DNA from: Peptococcaceae bacterium
GTDB taxonomy: Bacteria > Bacillota > Peptococcia > Peptococcales > Peptococcaceae
Assembly (NCBI GenBank): GCA_900759105.1
Contig: CAAETY010000001.1
Location: 1-25,368 of the forward strand
DNA: 25,368 nucleotides
Direction of reading: 5' to 3'
Shown here: positions 6,523 to 13,757 of the stretch, piece after piece
Numbering within the stretch: the stretch's first letter is position 1
Layout: each line of letters begins with the position of its first letter
The notes under the pieces: model-generated
Databases searched by the model: none
What the model was told of the DNA's origin: nothing
What the model saw: the letters and a program-made list of their open reading frames with translations, nothing else
Position numbers and translations under genes: made by a program

Positions 6523-7929
6523 ATGGAACAACGTTATATGCAGGCTTGGCAGACTGCCATCATGAAAATGCAAGACGAGGTGAGTCCCTTTGTCTTTGAT
6601 GCCTGGTATCGTGATCTGATGCCGATTGACTTCGTCGATCATCAATACGTTGTCGAAGTCAGCAACGACACCATGCTCACCGGTCTTACCCAACAGGGAT
6701 TTGGGGATCCCTTGTTGAAATGGGTACGCATGGCTTTGGGCGAAGAAGTGAACATTCAATTTCTAAACAGTGTGGATGCAGACCTTTTCCGCCAGCGTGT
6801 GGAGCAAATGAACAGCCAGGTGGCCGATTCAGCCCATAATCTTTTTGACAATATCGGCGATTCATCACGTCCGGCACCACGCTTGGAGGTATTGGACGGG
6901 CAAAAGCTGCAGCCAAACTATACCTTTGAAACCTTCGTTATCGGCAAGAACAACGAACACTGCCGTGCTTTTTGCAAGGCGATTGCCGATGATATGTCTC
7001 GCGATCTCGATTGTCCGAAGACCATCAACCCATTGTTTATTTACGGCAACTCCGGCTTGGGCAAGACCCACTTGATCAATGCCATCGCCTACCAAATTTT
7101 GCAGGCACAGCCGGATGTAAAAATCAAATTTACTACCTGTGAAAACTTTATGAACGAGTATATCTCCTCGATTTCATCCAATACCAATGCGGCGTTTCGT
7201 AACAAATACCGCAACGTGGACATTCTTCTTATCGACGATATTCAATTTTTGACCGGTAAGGAAGGGACTCAGGAAGAATTCTTCCATACCTTCGAACAGC
7301 TTCGCAACAACAACCGTCAAATCATTATCACCTCCGATAAGCTGCCACGCGAAATCCCGGATTTGGAAGAACGTCTTGTTACCCGTTTTGAAGGCGGCGT
7401 ATTGAGCGACATTCAAGTGCCAAACCTGGAAACCCGCATTGCCATTTTGCAAAAAAAGGCGGAAATGGAAAATGCGCAGGTTGATAATCGCATCATTGAA
7501 TATATTGTAGACAATGTCGATGTGAACATTCGTACCTTAGAAGGGGCGTTGCAAACCTTGATCAGCACCGCCCGCATTTCCAACCAACCGATTACCTTGG
7601 AGCTTGCCGAACGCACCATCAAAAACAAGGTGGCGCACGAAAAGCACATCACTGAAGATATTGTCATCACCAAGGTTTGTGAATACTACGGACTTTCCCG
7701 TGACAAGATGATGGGCACCAGCCGCAAAAAGGAAGTGCTTTTGCCACGTCAGGTTTCAATGTATTTCTGCCGCAGCTTGCTTTCTATGAGCTTACCGGCC
7801 ATTGGCAAGCTCTTCCGCAAGGATCACAGCACGGTTTCCAATGCTATCGATAAAATCGAAGAGGGCTTGCAAAAGGACCCACTGTTGCAAAGTGATATCC
7901 ATAATATCCGCCGTGCCATCGAAGCCTAA
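6523..7929 (+). CDS. dnaA: Chromosomal replication initiator DnaA
   Basis: DnaA binds DnaA boxes, oligomerises with ATP and opens oriC. The 468-residue product has all four domains: domain I (about 1-80), a linker (to about 130), the AAA+ domain with Walker A GNSGLGKT (175-182) and Walker B LLIDDIQFL (235-243), and the DNA-binding domain IV (about 370-468). GGAGGA lies 6 bases before the ATG. Two places differ from what I know of the family. RFEGGV (288-293) stands where RFEWGL is usual. FRKDHSTV (431-438) stands where FGGRDHTTV is usual, one residue shorter in the helix-turn-helix loop. Identity is not in doubt. DnaA boxes lie on both sides of the gene. Confidence 0.98.
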   Translation: MEQRYMQAWQTAIMKMQDEVSPFVFDAWYRDLMPIDFVDHQYVVEVSNDTMLTGLTQQGFGDPLLKWVRMALGEEVNIQFLNSVDADLFRQRVEQMNSQVADSAHNLFDNIGDSSRPAPRLEVLDGQKLQPNYTFETFVIGKNNEHCRAFCKAIADDMSRDLDCPKTINPLFIYGNSGLGKTHLINAIAYQILQAQPDVKIKFTTCENFMNEYISSISSNTNAAFRNKYRNVDILLIDDIQFLTGKEGTQEEFFHTFEQLRNNNRQIIITSDKLPREIPDLEERLVTRFEGGVLSDIQVPNLETRIAILQKKAEMENAQVDNRIIEYIVDNVDVNIRTLEGALQTLISTARISNQPITLELAERTIKNKVAHEKHITEDIVITKVCEYYGLSRDKMMGTSRKKEVLLPRQVSMYFCRSLLSMSLPAIGKLFRKDHSTVSNAIDKIEEGLQKDPLLQSDIHNIRRAIEA

Positions 7930-8058
7930 GCACAAAATGTATAGAACGTCTAAAAATATTCAAGAAAAAAAGTTGGGTAAAACTTTAAGCTATAAATTGA
8001 TACAAACCGACTTTTTCCACCCGGTTTTGTAAAACTTTGGCCGCTATGCTGTGAATTC

Positions 8059-8139
8059 TGTGGATAACCGTCAAAAATCCCATAAAATAAGCCGATTTAT
8101 CCACAAAGTTTTCCACAATCCTGTGGAAAATGTGGATAA
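8059..8139. other. oriC part 2: DnaA-box cluster downstream of dnaA
   Basis: Five boxes lie within 81 bases: TGTGGATAA at 8059-8067 and 8131-8139, TTATCCACA at 8097-8105, TTTTCCACA at 8109-8117 and TGTGGAAAA at 8122-8130. Four of them (8097-8139) are almost back to back. Together with the cluster upstream of dnaA this gives a bipartite origin like that of Bacillus subtilis. Confidence 0.92.
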
Positions 8140-8213
8140 ATCCACAGAAATCCCCATTTACAATTGGGTAAAAAAGCATAGGGCGCTGTTATTTCCGAGT
8201 ATGTTTGTGTATT

Positions 8214-8242
8214 TTGACAAAGCCTGTTCTCATGCATATTAT
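8214..8242 (+). promoter_or_regulatory. dnaN promoter
   Basis: TTGACA (8214-8219), a 17-base spacer and TATTAT (8237-8242) make a near-consensus promoter. The leader to dnaN is about 240 bases and crosses the DnaA-trio, so transcription passes through the predicted unwinding site. Confidence 0.8.
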
Positions 8243-8418
8243 GCACCATTTGAATATTTATGCAGTTGGTTTTGCCCAAGCTTTTACCCAAAATCAGTTT
8301 CCACAAGTGAATTATTGCGGATAACAAAAAAAGCTTTGGATTGTTTGGAAAACCCGCCTTGCGAATCCACATGGTTTTAGACAGGCGCAAACCTGCTTTA
8401 GACCGGCGGTTGAGGCAA

Positions 8419-8457
8419 TTATCAACGAATCCACAAGCCCTACTACTACTACTACTA
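8419..8457 (+). other. DnaA-trio basal unwinding element
   Basis: Six perfect CTA triplets (8440-8457) read 3'-GAT-5' on the other strand, the motif known as the DnaA-trio that binds single-stranded DnaA filaments. Directly before it are a short GC-containing spacer (8436-8439) and two degenerate DnaA boxes, GAATCCACA (8427-8435) and TTATCAACG (8419-8427). This box-spacer-trio order matches the basal origin unwinding system described for B. subtilis. The array ends 31 bases before the dnaN start. Confidence 0.8.
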
Positions 8458-8488
8458 AGTGTGTATTAATGAAGAAGAGGAAAGCACC

Positions 8489-9610
8489 ATGAAATTTACA
8501 GCCATTAAAAACAATCTCACCAATGGCCTCAACATTGTTCAGCGCGCTTTGTCCGCGAAGAATGTACAGCCAATTTTGAGCGGTATTTACCTATCCGCTC
8601 GCGGTGGACATCTCACCATGGTTGCCACCGATACCATTGAAAACGCCGGGTTACGCATTCAGTGCACCGTACCGGTTGAAGTTATCGAAGAAGGCGATAC
8701 CGTTGTCAGCGGTAAAGCTTTTCGCGACTTTGTCATGCGTTTGCCGGATACCAATTTGGTCTTTGATAACAACTCCCATAATGGGGAAGACAAGATGGTT
8801 ATTTCTTATGGAAAGAACCAAACTGAAATGCTCGGCTGGCCGGGCTATGATTTCCCGAAAGGGCCGGATCTGGAACCGTTGCACAGTGTGAGTATTTCTG
8901 TTAGCACCTTGAGTGATTTGGTACGTCAAACTTCTTTTGCTGCACGTAAGGAGGATTTGCGTCCGATTTTTACCGGGCTTTTGTTTGAAGTGAAGGGCAA
9001 CGACCTTACTGTGGTTGGGACGGATTCTTTCCGTTTGGCAATGATGCAAGATAAAGTGATTAATGAAGTTGGGGATGCCTTTAATATGGTCATTCCGGTA
9101 CGCGCTTTGCAGGAAATCATTGCCATTGCCGAAGAGGATGCTGTGATTCATATGACCGTGACCAAGAATCAAATTCTCTTCGATACCGATAATGTACAGT
9201 TGATTAGCCAGCTGATTAAGGGTGAATTTCCACCTTATCGTGCTGCTTTGCCAAAATCCCATAGCACCCATTTTGATATTGAACGCACAGCGCTCAAGCA
9301 ATCCATCGACCGTGCCATTTTGTTTGGGCGTGACCGTGACGGTACCAGCGTTATTCGCATGCAAATTTCCGGCGGTGTGCTTTCGATTAAGACGGCATCC
9401 GAACGCGGGCAGGTCAACGAAGAAATGGACATCTACATGGAAGGGGACGATGTGAACATCCTCTTTAATGCCAATTTCCTCACCGATGCTTTGATGAAGA
9501 TGCATTACGATGAATTGGATGTAGAAATGAGCGGCGATTTGGGTCCATGCGTGTTCCGTCCTAAGAATGATGAACGTTATATCTACTTGCTTTTGCCGTT
9601 GAGACAGTAA
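8489..9610 (+). CDS. dnaN: DNA polymerase III beta subunit (sliding clamp)
   Basis: DnaN forms the ring-shaped dimer that tethers DNA polymerase III to DNA and recruits repair factors. The 373-residue product has the normal clamp length and three repeated clamp folds, from MKFTAIKNNLTNGLNIVQRALS to the typical C-terminus YIYLLLPLRQ. The ATG at 8489 is chosen because AGAGGA lies 7 bases upstream; a GTG at 8459, ten codons earlier, would overlap the DnaA-trio. recF starts one base after its stop codon. Confidence 0.97.
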   Translation: MKFTAIKNNLTNGLNIVQRALSAKNVQPILSGIYLSARGGHLTMVATDTIENAGLRIQCTVPVEVIEEGDTVVSGKAFRDFVMRLPDTNLVFDNNSHNGEDKMVISYGKNQTEMLGWPGYDFPKGPDLEPLHSVSISVSTLSDLVRQTSFAARKEDLRPIFTGLLFEVKGNDLTVVGTDSFRLAMMQDKVINEVGDAFNMVIPVRALQEIIAIAEEDAVIHMTVTKNQILFDTDNVQLISQLIKGEFPPYRAALPKSHSTHFDIERTALKQSIDRAILFGRDRDGTSVIRMQISGGVLSIKTASERGQVNEEMDIYMEGDDVNILFNANFLTDALMKMHYDELDVEMSGDLGPCVFRPKNDERYIYLLLPLRQ

Positions 9611-9611
9611 G

Positions 9612-10733
9612 ATGATTTTAAAAGAATTGACCATAAAGGATTGGCGCAACTATGATGAGTTGCGCCTTTCCCTTTATCCGACCTTGAATATTTTTTTGGG
9701 ACCAAATGGGCAGGGCAAAACCAATTTGTTGGAAAGCATTTTTTATTTGTGCTACGGCAAGAATTTCCGTGGCAACAAGGACAAGGAATTGGTGCACTGG
9801 AATCGTCAGTATTTTCGTTTGCAGGGGATGTTTTCTTTGGACGAGGGCGAGCGTACGCATCATTTGGAAATTTATTATGATGCGGTGCATCGCAAGCGTT
9901 TGCGCTTAAATGGGGTAAAGTACACGCGAATGAGCAAGCTGCCAACGCGGCTTTCGGCGGTACTTTTTACGCCGGATGATTTGGCGATTATCAAAGGGGG
10001 CCCAAGTGAACGGCGCCATTTTATAGATCGAGAGCTGGAAGCGCTGTATGTTGACTACGATACCACCCGTTACGCTTATGAGCGTGTGTGCAGCCAACGC
10101 AGCGAGCTTTTGCGTGATATTCGCCGCGGTCGTGTGCAAAAGGAAATGTTGGTGCCGTGGAATTTGCAGATGGTGGATTTTGGCGTGCAAATGATTCGCC
10201 GCCGCTTGAATCTATTGGCTTTTTTGGTACCGCAAGCGCGTAAGGTGCATGCGTTCCTTACAAAGGGCACAGCCAATTTTGATGTGACCTATCAATCGAG
10301 CTTGGGTCAAGTACTGCATGAGGATGATGCGCATTTAAAGCAACATTTTATGCAGCTTTTGGAGGAACTTGAGCCTGAGGAGATTGCGCGCGGGCAAAAT
10401 TTGGTGGGACCCCACCGTGACGATTTAATTTTTTATGAAAATGGCATTGATTTGCGCACCTACGGAAGTCAAGGCCAGCAACGCACGGCGATTTTATCCA
10501 TGAAGATGGCAGCCATTGACGCCTATGAGCATTTGCTGGGTCAAAAGCCGTTGTTGCTTTTGGATGATGTTATGAGTGAGCTTGACTATCATCGTCAGCG
10601 TGCTGTGATGGAAATTGTGATTAAAAAGAAAATCCAAACCTTTATTACCGGCACGGCGTTGGACTTTACCTTCAATCATTTCGGTTATGACCCGATTTTT
10701 CATATTAAGGATGGTCAGGTGACCACCGGTTGA
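9612..10733 (+). CDS. recF: DNA replication and repair protein RecF
   Basis: RecF is an ABC/SMC-type ATPase that, with RecO and RecR, loads RecA at single-strand gaps. The 373-residue product has Walker A GPNGQGKTN (30-38), the ABC signature region GSQGQQRT (285-292) and Walker B LLLLDD (314-319) followed by the SELDYHRQ loop. It starts one base after the dnaN stop without a clear ribosome binding site, so translation is probably coupled to dnaN. The small S4-domain gene (yaaA/rlbA) that often lies between dnaN and recF is absent. A strong terminator follows. Confidence 0.96.
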   Translation: MILKELTIKDWRNYDELRLSLYPTLNIFLGPNGQGKTNLLESIFYLCYGKNFRGNKDKELVHWNRQYFRLQGMFSLDEGERTHHLEIYYDAVHRKRLRLNGVKYTRMSKLPTRLSAVLFTPDDLAIIKGGPSERRHFIDRELEALYVDYDTTRYAYERVCSQRSELLRDIRRGRVQKEMLVPWNLQMVDFGVQMIRRRLNLLAFLVPQARKVHAFLTKGTANFDVTYQSSLGQVLHEDDAHLKQHFMQLLEELEPEEIARGQNLVGPHRDDLIFYENGIDLRTYGSQGQQRTAILSMKMAAIDAYEHLLGQKPLLLLDDVMSELDYHRQRAVMEIVIKKKIQTFITGTALDFTFNHFGYDPIFHIKDGQVTTG

Positions 10734-10734
10734 C

Positions 10735-10763
10735 AACCACTGCTTGCTTGCAGTGGTTTTTTT
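10735..10763 (+). terminator. dnaN-recF terminator
   Basis: A 9-bp stem (10735-10743 with 10750-10758) is followed by a run of seven T (10757-10763), starting 2 bases after the recF stop. Confidence 0.92.
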
Positions 10764-10877
10764 GTTTGGCAATATGTGATAAATAAAGAATTTTTTTCGC
10801 AGAAAAGGCGCGTGTCCTAAAATATCGGCAATGAGGTGGCAAAAAAATGCTAAAATAGAGAAAAGGAAGTGAAAGAG

Positions 10878-11480
10878 ATGTTGGGAATCCTGTATTCGTT
10901 GGTCATTACTTTTTTGCCGGTTGTGATTTATCAGCGTGTGATTTTGCGATTTGGGCGCATTCTTACCCGTGAGCATCGTCAGTGGACGTATGCGCTGGTG
11001 ATTTATTTGTGGACGGTGTTTTATGTGACGGGCATTGGCTCTGTATGGGATATTGCAGAAAAAGGCGGCTTAGCGGCATGCCTTCGTCAAGCCCACTTTT
11101 GTTGGATGCCTTTTGAAAACGGGATTATGCTGACTACGCTTTTGAATGTGTTGCTTTTTATGCCGTTGGGCTTTATGGTGCCACATATTTGGACCCATTA
11201 TCGCAGTGCCATCAAGGTGACGTTGATGGGGGCGGCATTGTCTGTGGCGATTGAGCTGGCGCAGATTCCGACCAATCGTGCCGTTGATTTGGAAGATTTA
11301 TTGATGAATACCCTGGGGACTTACTTGGGCTTTGTGTTTTGGCGACGCATCGGTAACTACTTGTTTCAGGGTCATGTAACAGCGCGCATCTTGCTTTTGA
11401 GCAGACGTGAACCGATTGTTTACTTGCTAATGACGTTTTTGTGCCAATTTGTTTTCTATAATTGGCGCTGGTTTGCATAA
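10878..11480 (+). CDS. VanZ-like family membrane protein
   Basis: The 200-residue product belongs to the VanZ-like family; VanZ itself gives low-level teicoplanin resistance by an unclear mechanism, and most relatives have no known role. Hydrophobic segments lie at about 4-24, 37-55, 84-104, 114-130, 143-158 and 179-196. Family hallmarks are NVLLFMPLGFMVP (90-102) and IELAQIPTNRAVDLEDLLMNTLG (125-147), with the conserved Glu, Gln, Arg, Asp and Asn. The ATG at 10878 has AAGGAA 9 bases upstream; a GTG at 10869 is too close to it. It has its own terminators on both sides. A role in glycopeptide resistance cannot be inferred from sequence alone. Confidence 0.85.
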   Translation: MLGILYSLVITFLPVVIYQRVILRFGRILTREHRQWTYALVIYLWTVFYVTGIGSVWDIAEKGGLAACLRQAHFCWMPFENGIMLTTLLNVLLFMPLGFMVPHIWTHYRSAIKVTLMGAALSVAIELAQIPTNRAVDLEDLLMNTLGTYLGFVFWRRIGNYLFQGHVTARILLLSRREPIVYLLMTFLCQFVFYNWRWFA

Positions 11481-11494
11481 AGTGCATCTGTTTT

Positions 11495-11527
11495 GCCCGC
11501 ATCCAATCTGCCGGATGTGGGCTTTTT
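11495..11527 (+). terminator. Terminator of the vanZ-like gene
   Basis: A 10-bp stem with one G-T pair (11495-11504 with 11513-11522) is followed by five T, 15 bases after the stop codon. Confidence 0.85.
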
Positions 11528-11676
11528 GTTGAAGAAAATCGTTAGGCGGTCAACAAAAGGCGCCGGATGGTATTTTGTACGAGATATTTTGTCAGAGGTG
11601 TTTATCTATGGCTTAATTAAAAGAAAATCACCTCAGAATAGTAAAAGACTTTTATGTGCCAAAACAGCCCGTAAAA

Positions 11677-11705
11677 TTGAAATATTTGCGTCGTTGTGGT
11701 ACACT
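11677..11705 (+). promoter_or_regulatory. gyrB-gyrA promoter
   Basis: TTGAAA (11677-11682), a 17-base spacer and TACACT (11700-11705) give a plausible promoter with a leader of about 95 bases. The frame of gyrB is open upstream to 11656, but that extension contains this promoter and is unlikely to be translated. Confidence 0.65.
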
Positions 11706-11805
11706 AATAAATGATGAAAGTATAATCACAGGGTTGTCCGTTTACGTGGTGGCCCTGTTTATTTTGTTTAGTATGTTCTTGCTATACAACGAAAGGAGAC
11801 TCTCT

Positions 11806-13743
11806 GTGTCTGAAACCAAGGTTAGCGAAAAACAATATACCGGTGAACAGATTGAGGTCTTAGAAGGCCTTGAACCGGTTCGTGTGCGCCCGGGGATGTA
11901 TATCGGGACCACCGACAGCGCCGGTTTGCACCACTTAGTGAATGAAATCGTCGACAACTCTATTGACGAAGCATTGGCAGGCTACGGTAAAAAAATCGAA
12001 GTAACCATCGAAGCGGACAATTCCATTACGGTCCGTGACGAAGGTCGTGGGATTCCAGTGGATTTGCACCCTAAGATGAAAAAACCAACCCTCGAGGTTG
12101 TTATGACGGTGCTCCACGCCGGCGGTAAATTCGGCGGTGGCGGCTACAAGGTATCCGGCGGTTTGCACGGGGTTGGGATGAGCGTTGTAAACGCCCTTTC
12201 AAAGGAAATGAGCGCCGAAGTACGTCGTGGCGGCAAAATCTATCGCCAAACCTACGCTTACGGGAAGATTACCAGTGAAGTCACGGTGATTGGCGATTGC
12301 CCTGAAACCGAAACCGGGACCACCATCCACTTCTTGCCGGATGAAACCATTTTCAAAGAAGGCACCGTTTACGATTTTAATATTATTGCCAAGCGTTTGA
12401 GCGAGCTTTCCTTCTTGAACCGTGGTATTGATTTGACCCTCATTGATAAGCGCGAAGGTCAAGAAAAGAGCGAGCAGTTCTTGCATCCAAACGGCATCAG
12501 CGAATTCGTGCCGTATTTGAATCGCAACAAAAAGCCGCTGCATAAGGACGTTATCATTTTCGAAAAGGAAAAGGATGATGTCATCGTTGACGTGGCAATG
12601 CAATTTACCGAGTCTTATTCCGAAAATCTCTACAGCTATACCAATAACATCCACACCCACGAAGGTGGGACCCACGAGTTTGGGTTCAAAACCGCTTTGA
12701 CCCGTTCCATCAACGAATATGCGCGCCGCATGAAGCTGCTCAAGGAAAAAGAAGAAAACCTCCAAGGGGAAGACATTCGCGAAGGCTTAACTGCGGTTAT
12801 CTCCGTAAAGGTGCCAAATCCGCAGTTTGAAGGGCAAACCAAGACCAAGCTCGGTAACAGCGAAGTGCGTGGGATTGTGGACATTATTACCGGCGAAGCC
12901 ATCAGCACCTATTTGGAGGAGCATCCAAGCGAAGCCAAAAAGATTATCGAAAAATCCGTCAAGGCAGCCCGTGCTCGCGAAGCAGCACGTAAGGCACGTG
13001 AAATGACACGCCGCAAAAACGCCCTTGAAAGCACGAGCTTACCGGGGAAGCTGTCTGATTGCTCTGTGAGTGATCCGGCATTCAGTGAACTTTTTATTGT
13101 CGAAGGGAATTCCGCAGGGGGCTCTGCCGTTGAAGGGCGTGATCGTCGCTATCAAGCCATTCTCCCATTGCGTGGTAAAATTTTGAACGTTGAAAAAGCG
13201 CGCTTGGACCGTATTCTTTCCAGTGATGAAATCCGCAATTTGATTACTGCCATTGGTTCCGGGATTGGCGATCAATTTGATGTGAGCAAGGCACGTTACC
13301 ATAAAATTATTATCATGACCGACGCCGATGTCGACGGGGCGCACATTCGTACGCTTTTGTTGACCTTATTCTATCGTTACATGAGTCCGCTTATTGAAGC
13401 CGGCTATGTTTATATTGCACAGCCACCGCTTTACAGCGTGAAGCGCGGCAAAAAGAAACACTACCTTTATAACGATGAAGCCCTGCGTGAATTCCTCGCC
13501 GGTGAAGGCAAGGACATTGATACCGCCAAGGGTATTCAACGCTACAAGGGTCTTGGGGAAATGAACCCGGAAGAACTCTGGGAAACCACCATGAATAACG
13601 AAAATCGTATTCTCCTGCAGGTAACAATGGAGGATGCATTGATCGCTGACGATATTTTCTCTATTCTCATGGGCGAACGCGTAGAACCGCGCCGTGAATT
13701 TATCACTGCCAATGCGCGTTATGTCAATAATCTCGATATTTAA
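11806..13743 (+). CDS. gyrB: DNA gyrase subunit B
   Basis: GyrB is the ATPase subunit of DNA gyrase, which introduces negative supercoils. The 645-residue product has the GHKL ATPase (NEIVDNSIDEALAG at 46-59, DEGRGIP at 78-84, GLHGVGMSVVNALS at 119-132), a transducer domain, and the TOPRIM domain with Glu433 and DADVDGAHIR (506-515). The GTG start at 11806 is preceded by AAAGGAGA. The TOPRIM motif reads EGNSAGGSAVEGRDR: Asn435 replaces the usual Asp of EGDSAGGSAKQGRDR, a position linked to quinolone response. gyrA follows after 14 bases. Confidence 0.97.
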   Translation: MSETKVSEKQYTGEQIEVLEGLEPVRVRPGMYIGTTDSAGLHHLVNEIVDNSIDEALAGYGKKIEVTIEADNSITVRDEGRGIPVDLHPKMKKPTLEVVMTVLHAGGKFGGGGYKVSGGLHGVGMSVVNALSKEMSAEVRRGGKIYRQTYAYGKITSEVTVIGDCPETETGTTIHFLPDETIFKEGTVYDFNIIAKRLSELSFLNRGIDLTLIDKREGQEKSEQFLHPNGISEFVPYLNRNKKPLHKDVIIFEKEKDDVIVDVAMQFTESYSENLYSYTNNIHTHEGGTHEFGFKTALTRSINEYARRMKLLKEKEENLQGEDIREGLTAVISVKVPNPQFEGQTKTKLGNSEVRGIVDIITGEAISTYLEEHPSEAKKIIEKSVKAARAREAARKAREMTRRKNALESTSLPGKLSDCSVSDPAFSELFIVEGNSAGGSAVEGRDRRYQAILPLRGKILNVEKARLDRILSSDEIRNLITAIGSGIGDQFDVSKARYHKIIIMTDADVDGAHIRTLLLTLFYRYMSPLIEAGYVYIAQPPLYSVKRGKKKHYLYNDEALREFLAGEGKDIDTAKGIQRYKGLGEMNPEELWETTMNNENRILLQVTMEDALIADDIFSILMGERVEPRREFITANARYVNNLDI

Positions 13744-13757
13744 GGAGGACACATTTT

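Larger units (their letters stand above)
7973..8291. repeat. Three copies of TTGGGTAAAA in oriC
   Basis: TTGGGTAAAA occurs exactly at 7973-7982 and 8164-8173 and as its complement at 8282-8291. All three are between dnaA and dnaN, interleaved with DnaA boxes and the dnaN promoter. The copies at 8164 and 8282 also share nearby AAGC/GGGC-like bases. I do not recognise the motif. Confidence 0.6.

Noticed and set aside
8651..9649. A 332-codon open frame on the minus strand
   Set aside because: It is antisense to dnaN, has no recognisable domain and no start signals.
11656..11805. A 50-residue N-terminal extension of GyrB with a membrane-like stretch
   Set aside because: The gyrBA promoter lies inside it and a good AAAGGAGA precedes the GTG at 11806; the extension is an open frame by chance.
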